DNA of 64,000 bases from NCBI RefSeq assembly GCF_003176895.1, contig NZ_QGTD01000003.1, forward strand, positions 27,793 to 91,792. The letters are read 5' to 3'. The DNA comes from Gracilibacillus dipsosauri (GTDB taxonomy: Bacteria; Bacillota; Bacilli; Bacillales; Amphibacillaceae). The translations under genes were made by a program, and so were the position numbers. This document shows, piece after piece, positions 17,758-26,349 of this stretch. A model generated the notes under the pieces. That model saw nothing but the letters and a program-made list of their open reading frames with translations. It searched no databases and was not told where the DNA came from. Positions within the stretch are counted from its first letter, which is position 1. Each line of letters opens with the position of its first letter.

Positions 17758-17838
17758 TATCCCTCCGTGTCACAGCTAGCAGCAGCTGTGTGTCTTCTCT
17801 CGGACCTGACCAATTTTTATTGCGGAACCCTAGAAGAC
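17744..17838 (-). promoter_or_regulatory. Guanidine-I (ykkC-type) riboswitch
   Basis: The minus strand shows the hallmark blocks in order: CTAGGGTTCCGC, then GGTCCGAGAGA and ACACAC, then CACGGAGGGATAAAAGCC and GGGAGA. These match the conserved ykkC/guanidine-I consensus. The 3' block overlaps a terminator, and the next genes are the SMR pair ykkCD, the known target. The riboswitch starts 6 bases after the stop of nhaC, so its promoter must lie within the nhaC coding region or transcription reads through from nhaC. Confidence 0.95.
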
Positions 17839-17843
17839 CTTAT

Positions 17844-19394
17844 TTATTCACTTTGTCTTTTATTCCAAATAAACCAAACTACAAATAATAGTATCGTAAC
17901 AAAAGCCATAAGTAAAGCAATGCCAATTTGATCGGTTATTCCTAAGAATAAATAGCCGATTCCAGCCGCTAATGCACTGATAAAGGCATATGGTAGTTGG
18001 GTGATTACATGATCCATGTGATCCGAACCAGCACCGGTTGAGGATAAGATCGACGTATCAGAGATTGGTGAACAATGATCTCCAAAGACAGAGCCTGCAA
18101 GCACTGCTGCCATTGCAGGGATCACATAAGATACATCATATAAAACAGCTATTTGTGCGGCGATCGGAAGCATAATTCCAAAAGTTCCCCATGATGTCCC
18201 AGTGGCTAATGCCATAAATCCGGCTAGAATAAATAATAATAAAGCTAAATAGTCAGGATTAAAGGCAACCTTATCGATTAATTGCGCCAAGAAACCACCA
18301 GTATCAATAATTTCAATGATGGCACCAATCATCCATGCTAATACTAAAATATAAATTGCTGGCATCATGGACAGTGTGCCCTTCCAGCTAATTTTCGCAA
18401 TAGAAAGCTGGCGGTTTGGTAATCGTAAATAGAGCAACAATGCTGTTATTACAGAAAATAATCCTCCAACAAATAACGAGAGATTCACGTTCGTATTTTC
18501 AAAAAGCTTGAGCACCGTTGCCTCTTCATCTAATGCCATTTTGCCCGTTACTAACATAGCTGCAACCGTTGCAACAATAAGAACGGCAATAGGAATAACA
18601 AGATCGATTATTTTTCCATGCTTATTGAAAATATGAACTTCCTTTGCTTGTACTGCGGCTATATTCTTTGCAGGATCTAACACTTCTCCAGTACGAAGAG
18701 CGCGCTTCTCATGTTTTTTCATTGCCCCTATATTAATATTCAATAAGGCTACAAGAAGAACGAACACGATCGCTACTAGTGCATAAATATTATAAGGAAT
18801 CATTTTCACAAATGCCTCTAATGGCTGATATTCGACGATTTCGTTTGCGACAAAAATAGAGCCTAGTGTGCCAATAATATAAGCGCCCCAGCTGGATATC
18901 GGTGTAATAACCGTTACAGGTGCGGAGGTCGAATCAATAAAATAAGCAAGCTTCGCGCGGGATATTTTATGACGATCGGTGACAGGTCTAGCTATTTGCC
19001 CTACTGCCAAGCTATTGAAATAATCATCAATGAAAATAAGGATCCCTAATGCAAATGGCATAATTTGTGCATTTTTTCGTGTTTTGATTTTATTTATTGC
19101 CCAATCCCCGAAGGCCTTGCTTCCACCAGATGCCGTCATAAAAACGGTCATGATACCAAGCAGGATGAGAAAAACTAATAAATAAAAATTCCCAACATTC
19201 CATCCATCTGTAGTATAAAAAATATCACGAAACACAAGCCATATTTGTTGTATCGCAAGAAGAATATCGAAATCATGTATGAGTAATGCACCAACGATGA
19301 TGCCTGTTCCTAATGATAATAATAATTTCCTTGTCCACAGGACTAATACAAGCATTAATACTGCAGGAATTAATGAATAAAGTGTTCCTTCCAA
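17844..19394 (-). CDS. nhaC: NhaC-family Na+/H+ antiporter
   Basis: Integral membrane antiporter exchanging sodium for protons, important for pH and salt tolerance. About eleven hydrophobic segments are visible, with the family motifs FIDDYFNSLAVGQIARPVTD, IDSTSAPVTVITPISSWGAY, ALATGTSWGTFGIMLPIA and GSVFGDHCSPISDTSILSS. I chose the TTG at 19394, giving 516 residues, because GGAGG lies 8 bases before it and overlaps the alternative GTG at 19409. No terminator is visible before the ykkCD riboswitch. NhaC is a known family; an exact substrate such as malate/lactate exchange cannot be excluded. Confidence 0.92.
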   Translation of the reverse strand: MEGTLYSLIPAVLMLVLVLWTRKLLLSLGTGIIVGALLIHDFDILLAIQQIWLVFRDIFYTTDGWNVGNFYLLVFLILLGIMTVFMTASGGSKAFGDWAINKIKTRKNAQIMPFALGILIFIDDYFNSLAVGQIARPVTDRHKISRAKLAYFIDSTSAPVTVITPISSWGAYIIGTLGSIFVANEIVEYQPLEAFVKMIPYNIYALVAIVFVLLVALLNINIGAMKKHEKRALRTGEVLDPAKNIAAVQAKEVHIFNKHGKIIDLVIPIAVLIVATVAAMLVTGKMALDEEATVLKLFENTNVNLSLFVGGLFSVITALLLYLRLPNRQLSIAKISWKGTLSMMPAIYILVLAWMIGAIIEIIDTGGFLAQLIDKVAFNPDYLALLLFILAGFMALATGTSWGTFGIMLPIAAQIAVLYDVSYVIPAMAAVLAGSVFGDHCSPISDTSILSSTGAGSDHMDHVITQLPYAFISALAAGIGYLFLGITDQIGIALLMAFVTILLFVVWFIWNKRQSE

Positions 19395-19534
19395 ATTGAT
19401 AACCTCCACGTTCTTTCATTCCAATTGATACAGAAAAAAAAACAGCAATAGTATTTATTCTATCACTGTTTTATCTATCATATAATTTTACTTTTTATAG
19501 TGTACCAATTTCTTATCCATATGTCATCTGTTTT

Positions 19535-22234
19535 TTACTTTTCTTGCTCGATTCTTTTTCTTCTAGCAGCTGTTAGAATAACAAGACTAATCCCGATCAC
19601 AAGTATCAATCCACCAATTAACAACCAGTTATACGTAAATGTAGCAGTATTAGGAAGGTAATGCTCCTCTGACGTCACTTTATCCGTTTTGTTTTCTTCA
19701 TTCTTCACTATCGGTTCTTCCTTTTTTTCTTGTGCTACCTGATTGGTCGATTCCATAAGATTTTCTGGTAAAAAAACAGCAAACTTCGCTAATCGGGTAC
19801 TATCTACTGTAAGCCAGCTCTGGTCTATCACACCGCCCATTTCCTTCCAGGAAGAGGAGTTTTGATCCCAATGGTATATTTGATGATCTTGATCTGGGTC
19901 TTCTAGTAAAAAGGATAGTTGAAATAGCGATGTAACAGCTTGACCTTCTTGTTCAAATATTACCTCATACACATTTGTCTCCGCTTGCTCTGCTTTTTCA
20001 AGCTCGGATGCTTTAACTTTGTTCATATACAAGGTTAGCGACTTATCTGTCTGGAACGATTTCAAATCAAATTTCAAACGAACATCCGGTTTTATAATAT
20101 GAACTTGACTATTTCTATCCTTTAACCTCTTCAACTGTTCTGGTGAAAAGACAACTTTTGTCTGGTCCTTTTCCACTGGTACATGTAACTCTAGCACTCC
20201 ATTGTCAGCTAAATTATTGGTGGCTTCCTCTTGTAGAAAAAACCCATCCTTTTCTGATACAAGATCTGTCGTAATGAAGCTTGCTAATCTCGTTACATGT
20301 AACTCATATAGCTCTTTTGTGCCGTCTTCTGCCGTTACCTCGATCTGGAAAAAATTATCGCCCGGTGCTAGCTTCTGAACTTTTGTGAGATCTTTTTCTC
20401 CATTTATCGTAACCGTTGCGGAACTGGAATGAGCAATTGGAGAAAGGGTCAGTTCTTCGATTGTCTCTGCTACTTCTACCTCATATTTTTTTACATCAGG
20501 AGAAAAGCTTGGCGTAAGCTTTCCATTATCTAGCTTCAAATCTTCTAGGCTGGCATCTGAGCTCTTTCCCAGTTCATAAGCTGCTATCGTTCCACTAACT
20601 TCATGTGCAACTAATAAAACTGGATTCCCTGTTGGACTTTTCTCTCCAGGAATAAAGGTCAATCCCTCTGGTGCAATATCTCCACTATCCCTTGTTACCT
20701 CCATATCTAATGACTGAAAATTTCTTGTTGTAAAATAGGAATCAAAAGTTGGCGCATTTGGATTTGTTAAATCATACACCATGATGCCACCTTGACGCTC
20801 TAAACCGATGAAGGCATAATCTGTTCCATTAACACGCCCAGTGATGACACTTTCTGGTTCTACGCCTTTATCATCACTCCTCGATTCAAAGCTATCGTCA
20901 TCATTATTCGAATGAAAATAGGTTGGGTTAAATTCGGCTATATATCGTTCAAACTCAGATCCACTATCATATACGAGTTCCAGCGTATCTGCACTCCATA
21001 AGGAAAAAGAGCGTCCGCCAAAGCCATAGATCGCTTCGTACTTACCAGTTTCATTCATTGGATGAGAAATAGAGGTTTTTAAACGACCAAGCTGCTCTTC
21101 TTCAAACAATCCATTTTCGACTAAGCTATCTAATTCCTTTTGTGTATAACCTTGATATAGGTCTCCACGAAGCTCATATTTATCCTGTAAATCCTTCACA
21201 CGAGCTTCCTCTGAAAAAGCATCCCAATCCTGGGCATCCCCTTCATTTGCTGTTAGGATATAGGATTTTCCGTTTATTTCGATCAAATCCATTCCATCCG
21301 GCTGATAAAGGGATAGAACCGGCCAATTACGGATATTGACCTGATCATCTTTATCGGAACCATCTAATTGATTGGATGAAATAGAATAATCCTTATACCC
21401 AAGGCTTTTCACTGTAGTAAATTTTCCTGTTATTAGATTTAGCTTGGCCATGGCATTTGCTTCCTGTAAAACAATATAAGCATAATCACTTGTTGGCTCT
21501 ACGACAATGTATTCTGGTTCAAGATCCTCCGCATATGTACTTTCAGGGTGTACCTTTCGAACATCCTCTTCCACTATTTGGTCAGAAAATCTTGCAGTAG
21601 TGACTTTTAGCTCCACACCCTTTTTCACTCCACCTGACACATCAATAATGCTTACAGAGCCTTCAGGGTTTACTGAATAATCATCACTCGGCTCTCCTTC
21701 ATTAGCAACTAAAACCTTTTTTCCATCAGGGGTAATTGTGACCATATCTGGTAAAGCTCCAACTTCTACTGTTGTTAGGACATCACCGGATGTAGTCAAA
21801 AAAACAACATGGCCTGGATTTACTTTATTCACTGCAGGAACGCTTATCGCAATAAAGCGACCAGCTGGATCGTTTACCACGCTTGTAACATCACCGGCTT
21901 CAATCCCTAAATCACTTAAGGTAATCCTCTTTAGCAAAGGGATTTCCTTCTTACCTTCACCGAGTACAGACAAATCCATGATGTCTAATGATTTCTCAGA
22001 ACCATTAACCGAAAAAGCATGTTTAGTTGTAGGATCATATGCCACTATTTCTGTTCCACCATCATCGATCGGGGCACCACTGTTATACCTTCCGATAAAA
22101 TTAACCGCTAGCGACTGTTCCTTATCCGAATAATAACTTAATTCATTCTCTGCTGCATTTATCATGAGTGGCTTGAAAGTAAAGATAGTAAAAAACAGAC
22201 AACTAACGATGAGAGCACGAAAGAATTTCAACAT
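19535..22234 (-). CDS. Choice-of-anchor I family surface protein with LPNTA sorting signal
   Basis: Large secreted protein of 899 residues. Residues 1-27 are a signal peptide. A long beta-propeller of the choice-of-anchor I type follows (about 40-560; segments such as VTITPDGKKVLVANEGEPS and TGRVNGTDYAFIGLERQGG). A cadherin-like beta-sandwich spans about 575-660 (LEDLKLDNGKLTPSFSPDVKKYEV), then an unassigned beta-rich part. The C-terminus has LPNTA at 860-864, a hydrophobic helix and a basic tail, so it is wall-anchored by a sortase that accepts LPxTA. Members are often annotated as alkaline phosphatase-like, but the function is not established. It is divergent from yndM. Confidence 0.88.
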   Translation of the reverse strand: MLKFFRALIVSCLFFTIFTFKPLMINAAENELSYYSDKEQSLAVNFIGRYNSGAPIDDGGTEIVAYDPTTKHAFSVNGSEKSLDIMDLSVLGEGKKEIPLLKRITLSDLGIEAGDVTSVVNDPAGRFIAISVPAVNKVNPGHVVFLTTSGDVLTTVEVGALPDMVTITPDGKKVLVANEGEPSDDYSVNPEGSVSIIDVSGGVKKGVELKVTTARFSDQIVEEDVRKVHPESTYAEDLEPEYIVVEPTSDYAYIVLQEANAMAKLNLITGKFTTVKSLGYKDYSISSNQLDGSDKDDQVNIRNWPVLSLYQPDGMDLIEINGKSYILTANEGDAQDWDAFSEEARVKDLQDKYELRGDLYQGYTQKELDSLVENGLFEEEQLGRLKTSISHPMNETGKYEAIYGFGGRSFSLWSADTLELVYDSGSEFERYIAEFNPTYFHSNNDDDSFESRSDDKGVEPESVITGRVNGTDYAFIGLERQGGIMVYDLTNPNAPTFDSYFTTRNFQSLDMEVTRDSGDIAPEGLTFIPGEKSPTGNPVLLVAHEVSGTIAAYELGKSSDASLEDLKLDNGKLTPSFSPDVKKYEVEVAETIEELTLSPIAHSSSATVTINGEKDLTKVQKLAPGDNFFQIEVTAEDGTKELYELHVTRLASFITTDLVSEKDGFFLQEEATNNLADNGVLELHVPVEKDQTKVVFSPEQLKRLKDRNSQVHIIKPDVRLKFDLKSFQTDKSLTLYMNKVKASELEKAEQAETNVYEVIFEQEGQAVTSLFQLSFLLEDPDQDHQIYHWDQNSSSWKEMGGVIDQSWLTVDSTRLAKFAVFLPENLMESTNQVAQEKKEEPIVKNEENKTDKVTSEEHYLPNTATFTYNWLLIGGLILVIGISLVILTAARRKRIEQEK

Positions 22235-22474
22235 AAAAGCTCCACTCCTCTATTTCATATATCTCTACAATTTTAACGCTCGAAAATGAAGCTATTATGT
22301 AGAAAAAGTAAAATATTTGTAAAGAACAAGGAAATTCCTCATTCATCTACGCGAAAGATTATTCAAGATATTCATTTCATTCTCGACAAAATTAAATGAT
22401 GGAATTATTTCCTGGGGAATATTGTCACAATACGTAGTTTATTTAGAAGAGGATGTATATTTCCTTTCTTTAAA

Positions 22475-22490
22475 ACACATTATAATGTGT
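22475..22490 (+). promoter_or_regulatory. Perfect 16-bp palindrome covering the -10 box of yndM
   Basis: ACACATTATAATGTGT is a perfect palindrome whose centre contains TATAAT, 30 bases before the yndM start. It could be an operator laid over the promoter. No convincing -35 box lies 17 bases upstream. Confidence 0.45.
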
Positions 22491-22519
22491 GAGACAGATT
22501 GGGAAGAAGAGGTGAAGAA

Positions 22520-22948
22520 ATGGAGTTTTGGAGAGCAATCGGATTAAAATTGTTATTTACAGTTATTACCATATTGTCATTGCTTGCTATTTTTAGTGAA
22601 GCAAATCTACGTAGTATGATAGGAATCACCCTATTTGTTTTTGCTGTTTCCTTTTTAATTGGTGATTTAGTTATTCTACGAAAAGTAAGTAGTATCACGG
22701 CTACCATTATCGATTTTCCTCTCTATTTATTGCTATTATGGATCTCTTGTGACTTTTTCTTATTTGCTGATATATTAGAAACATACGGCATTCCACTAAT
22801 GGGGGCCACTTTTTTGACAATACTTGAGCCATTTGTTCATATAAGATTACGTTATGCAGCAAGAAAATCTAAACCTAACTTTTCCAGCCAAGCTTACCTA
22901 ACGGAGTCTAGTCAGGAAATTATAGAAAAAGATGAGGAAAATGACTAG
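22520..22948 (+). CDS. yndM: YndM-family (DUF2512) membrane protein
   Basis: Small integral membrane protein of 142 residues with four hydrophobic helices in the first ~110 residues (starting MEFWRAIGLKLLFTVITILS) and a charged cytoplasmic tail, the DUF2512/YndM pattern. Function unknown. I chose the ATG at 22520 because GAGGTG lies 6 bases upstream; a TTG seven codons earlier is not needed. It is a single gene whose stop codon lies inside the terminator hairpin. Confidence 0.82.
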   Translation: MEFWRAIGLKLLFTVITILSLLAIFSEANLRSMIGITLFVFAVSFLIGDLVILRKVSSITATIIDFPLYLLLLWISCDFFLFADILETYGIPLMGATFLTILEPFVHIRLRYAARKSKPNFSSQAYLTESSQEIIEKDEEND

Positions 22949-22967
22949 AGGTCCTCATCTTTTTTTC
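22931..22967 (+). terminator. Terminator overlapping the 3' end of yndM
   Basis: GATGAGGA pairs with TCCTCATC, followed by eight T residues. The left arm is part of the coding sequence and the stop codon is in the loop. Confidence 0.85.
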
Positions 22968-23467
22968 TTATGGTATCCAGTTGGCAATTTGCTCGGCCCT
23001 CACTCTCCAGCCTTCTGGGAATCCATTTGTAGCAATCATCTTTGCTATTGGCTGAACTCCGGCCAAATATCTGCTTAACACTTCTAGCGATTTAAAAATA
23101 AAGTCCAGACCATGACTTTTCAAAACAAAGACAGAATAATAACTTAATAATGAGAAATGGCAAATGCAGGCATCACTGTAGCTAGGTAATCTCAAAGCCA
23201 GCAGTCTTGTCTTCACTGTCGGTGCCAATGTCAGCCCAATTTGCATGCTTATCTATTTTATCTAGAGTGTTTTGGACACTGTCCGGAAGATTAAATGTTT
23301 TAGTTGCAGCTACCAAAACATCAAGATCAGCATGTCCAACAATTTCAATTGCTGTAAATCATTAGGAAATACCACTAATACTCCATGTACCAAAAGTAGC
23401 TTGTAAACCTTTTACTTAAGCTGCCGTCAAATTCTGTGCGTTCTCTTTCGAAATACACTATTCCCAT
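22968..23467 (-). pseudogene. Decayed gene of unknown family, broken by several frameshifts and stops
   Basis: A good start remains (AGGAG before ATG at 23467, reading MGIVYFERERTEFDGSLSKR), but that frame stops after 30 residues. Protein-like sequence continues in other frames: GLQATFGTWSISGIS, then a stretch around HADLDVLVAATKTFNLPDS and DKIDKHANWADIGTDSEDKT, and finally GVQPIAKMIATNGFPEGWRV to NWIP before the stop at 22968. The pieces are in order and on one strand, as expected of a formerly ~165-residue gene. I do not recognise the family. Confidence 0.65.
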
Positions 23468-23659
23468 TTAACTCCTCTCTTTTATTCTTACTTACACTTA
23501 AAGGAAGTTACAATTCGAAAAAAACAACCATATGAGTTATTTTTTCTGGTAAAGTTTAGGTTTTACTATGCAGCAATTAATTTATATGAGCAAATGTAAA
23601 AAAGGTGCTACTATCAGAGGAATCGATAGACAAAAAAGGGATTTCAGATATTATTTAGC

Positions 23660-23703
23660 AAATAAAAACCTAATTTCATTTCTTTAAGATTGAAATTAGG
23701 TTT
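23660..23703 (-). terminator. Terminator after the 132-residue membrane protein gene
   Basis: AAACCTAATTTCA and TGAAATTAGGTTT form a perfect 13-bp stem. On the minus strand a T-rich stretch follows. It lies 28 bases past the stop codon of the gene. Confidence 0.85.
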
Positions 23704-23731
23704 AGTATCTAATAGTAAATATGTAACTCTT

Positions 23732-24130
23732 TTAATCCCTTTTTTGAGAGAAACTCCTTAGACAGAACTTATAAATCAAAGTTAGTAAAAGAAGTGATAA
23801 GTGTAGTAATGGTGCTAAACTTAAAATTACTACCGCTGTTTGTTCGTGAAGCATCATATTCCTATTAATTATAATCTGAATCACTAGGGCTATTGTAATA
23901 AAACCTAGCATTATATAATGTAAGATTTTATTGTTAGATGAAAAATATGCAACAAAGATAAAAAAGGTAGAAATAAAATGAAGAATTTGAACTTGCAGAG
24001 CTTCTGTTGTTGTAAATGAAATAGGGATGTCAGATGATATAAATACCTGATATAAAAATACCAAAATACCTAAACAATATCCCACTACGAACAATACAGA
24101 TGAGAAAGTAATATTTCGATCTGAATTCAT
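23732..24130 (-). CDS. Hypothetical four-helix membrane protein
   Basis: The 132-residue protein has four hydrophobic helices (near 9-30, 45-65, 68-90 and 95-122) and a basic C-terminus. No family recognised. GGAGG lies 6 bases before the ATG. The gene starts 18 bases after the end of the broken PycTM-like fragment and ends at a strong terminator, so both were probably one transcript. It has low GC content like its neighbours. Confidence 0.7.
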   Translation of the reverse strand: MNSDRNITFSSVLFVVGYCLGILVFLYQVFISSDIPISFTTTEALQVQILHFISTFFIFVAYFSSNNKILHYIMLGFITIALVIQIIINRNMMLHEQTAVVILSLAPLLHLSLLLLTLIYKFCLRSFSQKRD

Positions 24131-24147
24131 ATCATTACCTCCAACTT

Positions 24148-24401
24148 TTAAAATTTTTCTTCCGTATTTGGAATAAACGAGTAAATTGTAAACAGACAGG
24201 CTATATAAGAAAGCCTATATCTGTATAAATTCCTATTTTCCGTTCTATAGTAATTTTTAAAGAAGATCCTAACACACTCATCAATGCTGCAATAGTAGCA
24301 CCAGAAAATATTAAAATACCAGTGTTTTTAGTCTCTCCAAATTTTAACCAGTCATTTACTCGGTCCCAAATAAACAATAACTCACTTCCAATATCCCCCA
24401 T
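24148..24401 (-). pseudogene. Truncated and frameshifted PycTM/DUF5706-like membrane protein
   Basis: From the ATG at 24401 (GGAGG 5 bases upstream) it reads FIWDRVNDWLKFGETKNTG followed by a hydrophobic helix. This resembles the N-terminus of Pycsar-effector transmembrane proteins, in which an amphipathic ...N(W/D)WL.FAETKN... segment precedes the first helix. The frame stops at 24201. A shifted frame continues with LSYIACLFTIYSFIPNTEEKF, which looks like the second helix plus its SxxP end, then stops at 24148. Full-length relatives are about 170-200 residues, so the C-terminal half is lost. No cyclase partner is nearby. Family call moderate, decay likely. Confidence 0.5.
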
Positions 24402-24653
24402 TAAATCCTCCATCTTTATAGTGACAATGTTATTATAACTGCAAAGGTATTATAAACATATCTGAAAACAAAAAATGTTCACCAGAGTATGATTCCTTTC
24501 ATTAAAAGAAAAGTAAGGGCTTGCTTAACAATACTCAGCTTCCAAAATCCAGTTGATGGCATCATTACTTTTCTAGAGATTTCTCTATTTTATCATGGTA
24601 AACTGAAGCTGAAATATAAATGATTTTCTTAGTAAAAAGAAAGGGGAACATAA

Positions 24654-25343
24654 GTGGACCAGCACATTAACATATTAGTAGTAGAGGATGATAATGATAT
24701 TAACCAGCTTTTATGCAAAATTATTAAAAAAAGCAGCTATTTCCCACAACCTGCTTATTCTGGTACAGAGGCAATGATCTATTTAGATAAGCAAAAATGG
24801 GATTTGGTACTGCTAGATTTAATGCTTCCAGGCATGAATGGAGAAGAAATCCTAGAAATCATGTTTAAGAGATCTATTCCTGTCATCATCATTTCAGCAA
24901 AAAATGAACAAAAGACAAAAATTAATAGTCTTCGAGCTGGTGCAGATGATTTTATTTCAAAGCCATTTGATGTAGAAGAAGTATCTGCCCGTATTGATTC
25001 ACTATTACGAAGATATAGATATAGTCATAAAACAAATAGAAGAAGCAAGTTGATGTATAAAGATATCCAGATTGATTTAGATGCCAAATCAGTAATAGTG
25101 AATGATATTACTCTACCTTTGACAGTCCGTGAATATGCGATATTAACCCTTCTTTTGTCATCTCCCCAAAAGGTCTTTTCAAAATCGAATTTATTCGAAA
25201 GTGTATGGAACGAACCTTATCATGGGGATGATAATACAATAAATGTCCATATGAGTAATTTACGGCATAAGCTCAGTAAGGCGAATCCAGAAGAAGAATA
25301 TATAGAAACTATTTGGGGAATGGGATATCGACTGAAATCTTAA
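24654..25343 (+). CDS. OmpR-family response regulator
   Basis: DNA-binding regulator of a two-component system that flanks an ABC transporter. The receiver domain has the acidic pair EDD (11-13), phosphoacceptor D55 (LVLLDLMLPG) and the KPF lysine. The C-terminal winged helix (about 130-229) has LTVREYAILTLL and NTINVHMSNLRHKL. The length of 229 is typical. The start is a GTG with AAAGGGG upstream. Its stop codon lies within the first repeat of the putative operator at 25340, which it probably binds to activate the ABC genes. Confidence 0.93.
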   Translation: MDQHINILVVEDDNDINQLLCKIIKKSSYFPQPAYSGTEAMIYLDKQKWDLVLLDLMLPGMNGEEILEIMFKRSIPVIIISAKNEQKTKINSLRAGADDFISKPFDVEEVSARIDSLLRRYRYSHKTNRRSKLMYKDIQIDLDAKSVIVNDITLPLTVREYAILTLLLSSPQKVFSKSNLFESVWNEPYHGDDNTINVHMSNLRHKLSKANPEEEYIETIWGMGYRLKS

Positions 25344-25394
25344 GGTTTTCTTAAGGTTTATCTTAAGCCTTTCTTATGGTTTAATGTTTATACT
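25340..25394 (+). promoter_or_regulatory. Four phased direct repeats and -10 box before the ABC genes
   Basis: TTAAGG (25340), TTAAGG (25351), TTAAGC (25363) and TTATGG (25374) recur at 11-12 base spacing, the pattern of OmpR-family binding sites. A -10 box TATACT follows at 25389 without a usable -35. The site lies between the response regulator gene and its target ABC operon, so autoregulated induction of the transporter is likely. Confidence 0.75.
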
Positions 25395-25422
25395 ATTTTT
25401 AGTAGAGACAGGGAGGCTAATC

Positions 25423-26349
25423 ATGATGAATGAATACATTTTAAGAACCAACAAACTCTCCAAAAAGTACAAAAATCATTTCGCACTGAAGGATATTGAT
25501 ATTACGATCAGAAAAGGAGAAATTTATGGATTCATTGGTTTGAATGGTGCAGGAAAATCAACGATGTTACGGTTAGTAACTGGACTCACCTTTCCAACAA
25601 GTGGATCTATCGAGTTATTTGGAAACGATAATCCAAAATATTTAAGAAGTGCACAAAAAAGAATTGGTGCGATTATCGAAAATCCAGCCCTGTTCTCAAA
25701 TATGACTGCTACTGAAAACTTGGAGGTCCAAAGACTTCAAAAAGGTGTTCCTGGAAAAGAGTGTATTTATCAAACATTAGAGCTTGTGGATCTTAAGGAG
25801 ACTGGTAAGAAAAAGGTGAAGGACTTTTCCCTTGGAATGAAGCAGAGGCTTGGGCTTGGAATGGCATTATTAAGTGATCCAGAATTCTTAATTCTTGATG
25901 AACCAACTAATGGATTGGACCCTATGGGAATTGTCGAACTGAGAAGATTAATAAAGAAATTAAATCGCGAAAAAGGACTGACGGTTTTAATTTCAAGCCA
26001 CATATTAAGTGAGCTCCATCAGTTAGCAACGAGTTTCTGTATCATCCATGACGGAAAACGGTTAGAAGAACTCTCCTCAGAAGAACTGGACGAAAAATGC
26101 AGACAGCATTTACGAATTAAAGTCGATCGCCCAGCTCTAGGGGCTACAGTATTGGAAAACACATTAGCCACGAACGATTTTGAGGTAATGCCAGATGGGT
26201 CCATTAAACTATACGCTTATCTTGAGGATGTCGTTACCGTTTCGCGTGCATTAACAAACAATGGGCTTGTAATACAGCATCTCTCACAAAATGGGGACAG
26301 TCTGGAAGGCTATTTTTCCATGCTTATAGGAGGGGGAGAGCATGACTAA
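25423..26349 (+). CDS. ABC transporter ATP-binding protein (BcrA/lantibiotic-immunity type)
   Basis: Nucleotide-binding subunit of a drug or peptide exporter. Walker A GLNGAGKST, the Q-loop region, signature FSLGMKQRLGLG, Walker B LILDEPTNGLDP and the H-loop SSHILSEL are all present. A ~70-residue C-terminal extension is typical of BcrA-like proteins. The ATG at 25423 follows GGGAGG by 6 bases; the upstream ATG at 25384 lacks a ribosome site. It overlaps the permease gene by 8 bases. Probably confers self-protection or antibiotic resistance together with the flanking two-component system. Confidence 0.92.
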   Translation: MMNEYILRTNKLSKKYKNHFALKDIDITIRKGEIYGFIGLNGAGKSTMLRLVTGLTFPTSGSIELFGNDNPKYLRSAQKRIGAIIENPALFSNMTATENLEVQRLQKGVPGKECIYQTLELVDLKETGKKKVKDFSLGMKQRLGLGMALLSDPEFLILDEPTNGLDPMGIVELRRLIKKLNREKGLTVLISSHILSELHQLATSFCIIHDGKRLEELSSEELDEKCRQHLRIKVDRPALGATVLENTLATNDFEVMPDGSIKLYAYLEDVVTVSRALTNNGLVIQHLSQNGDSLEGYFSMLIGGGEHD

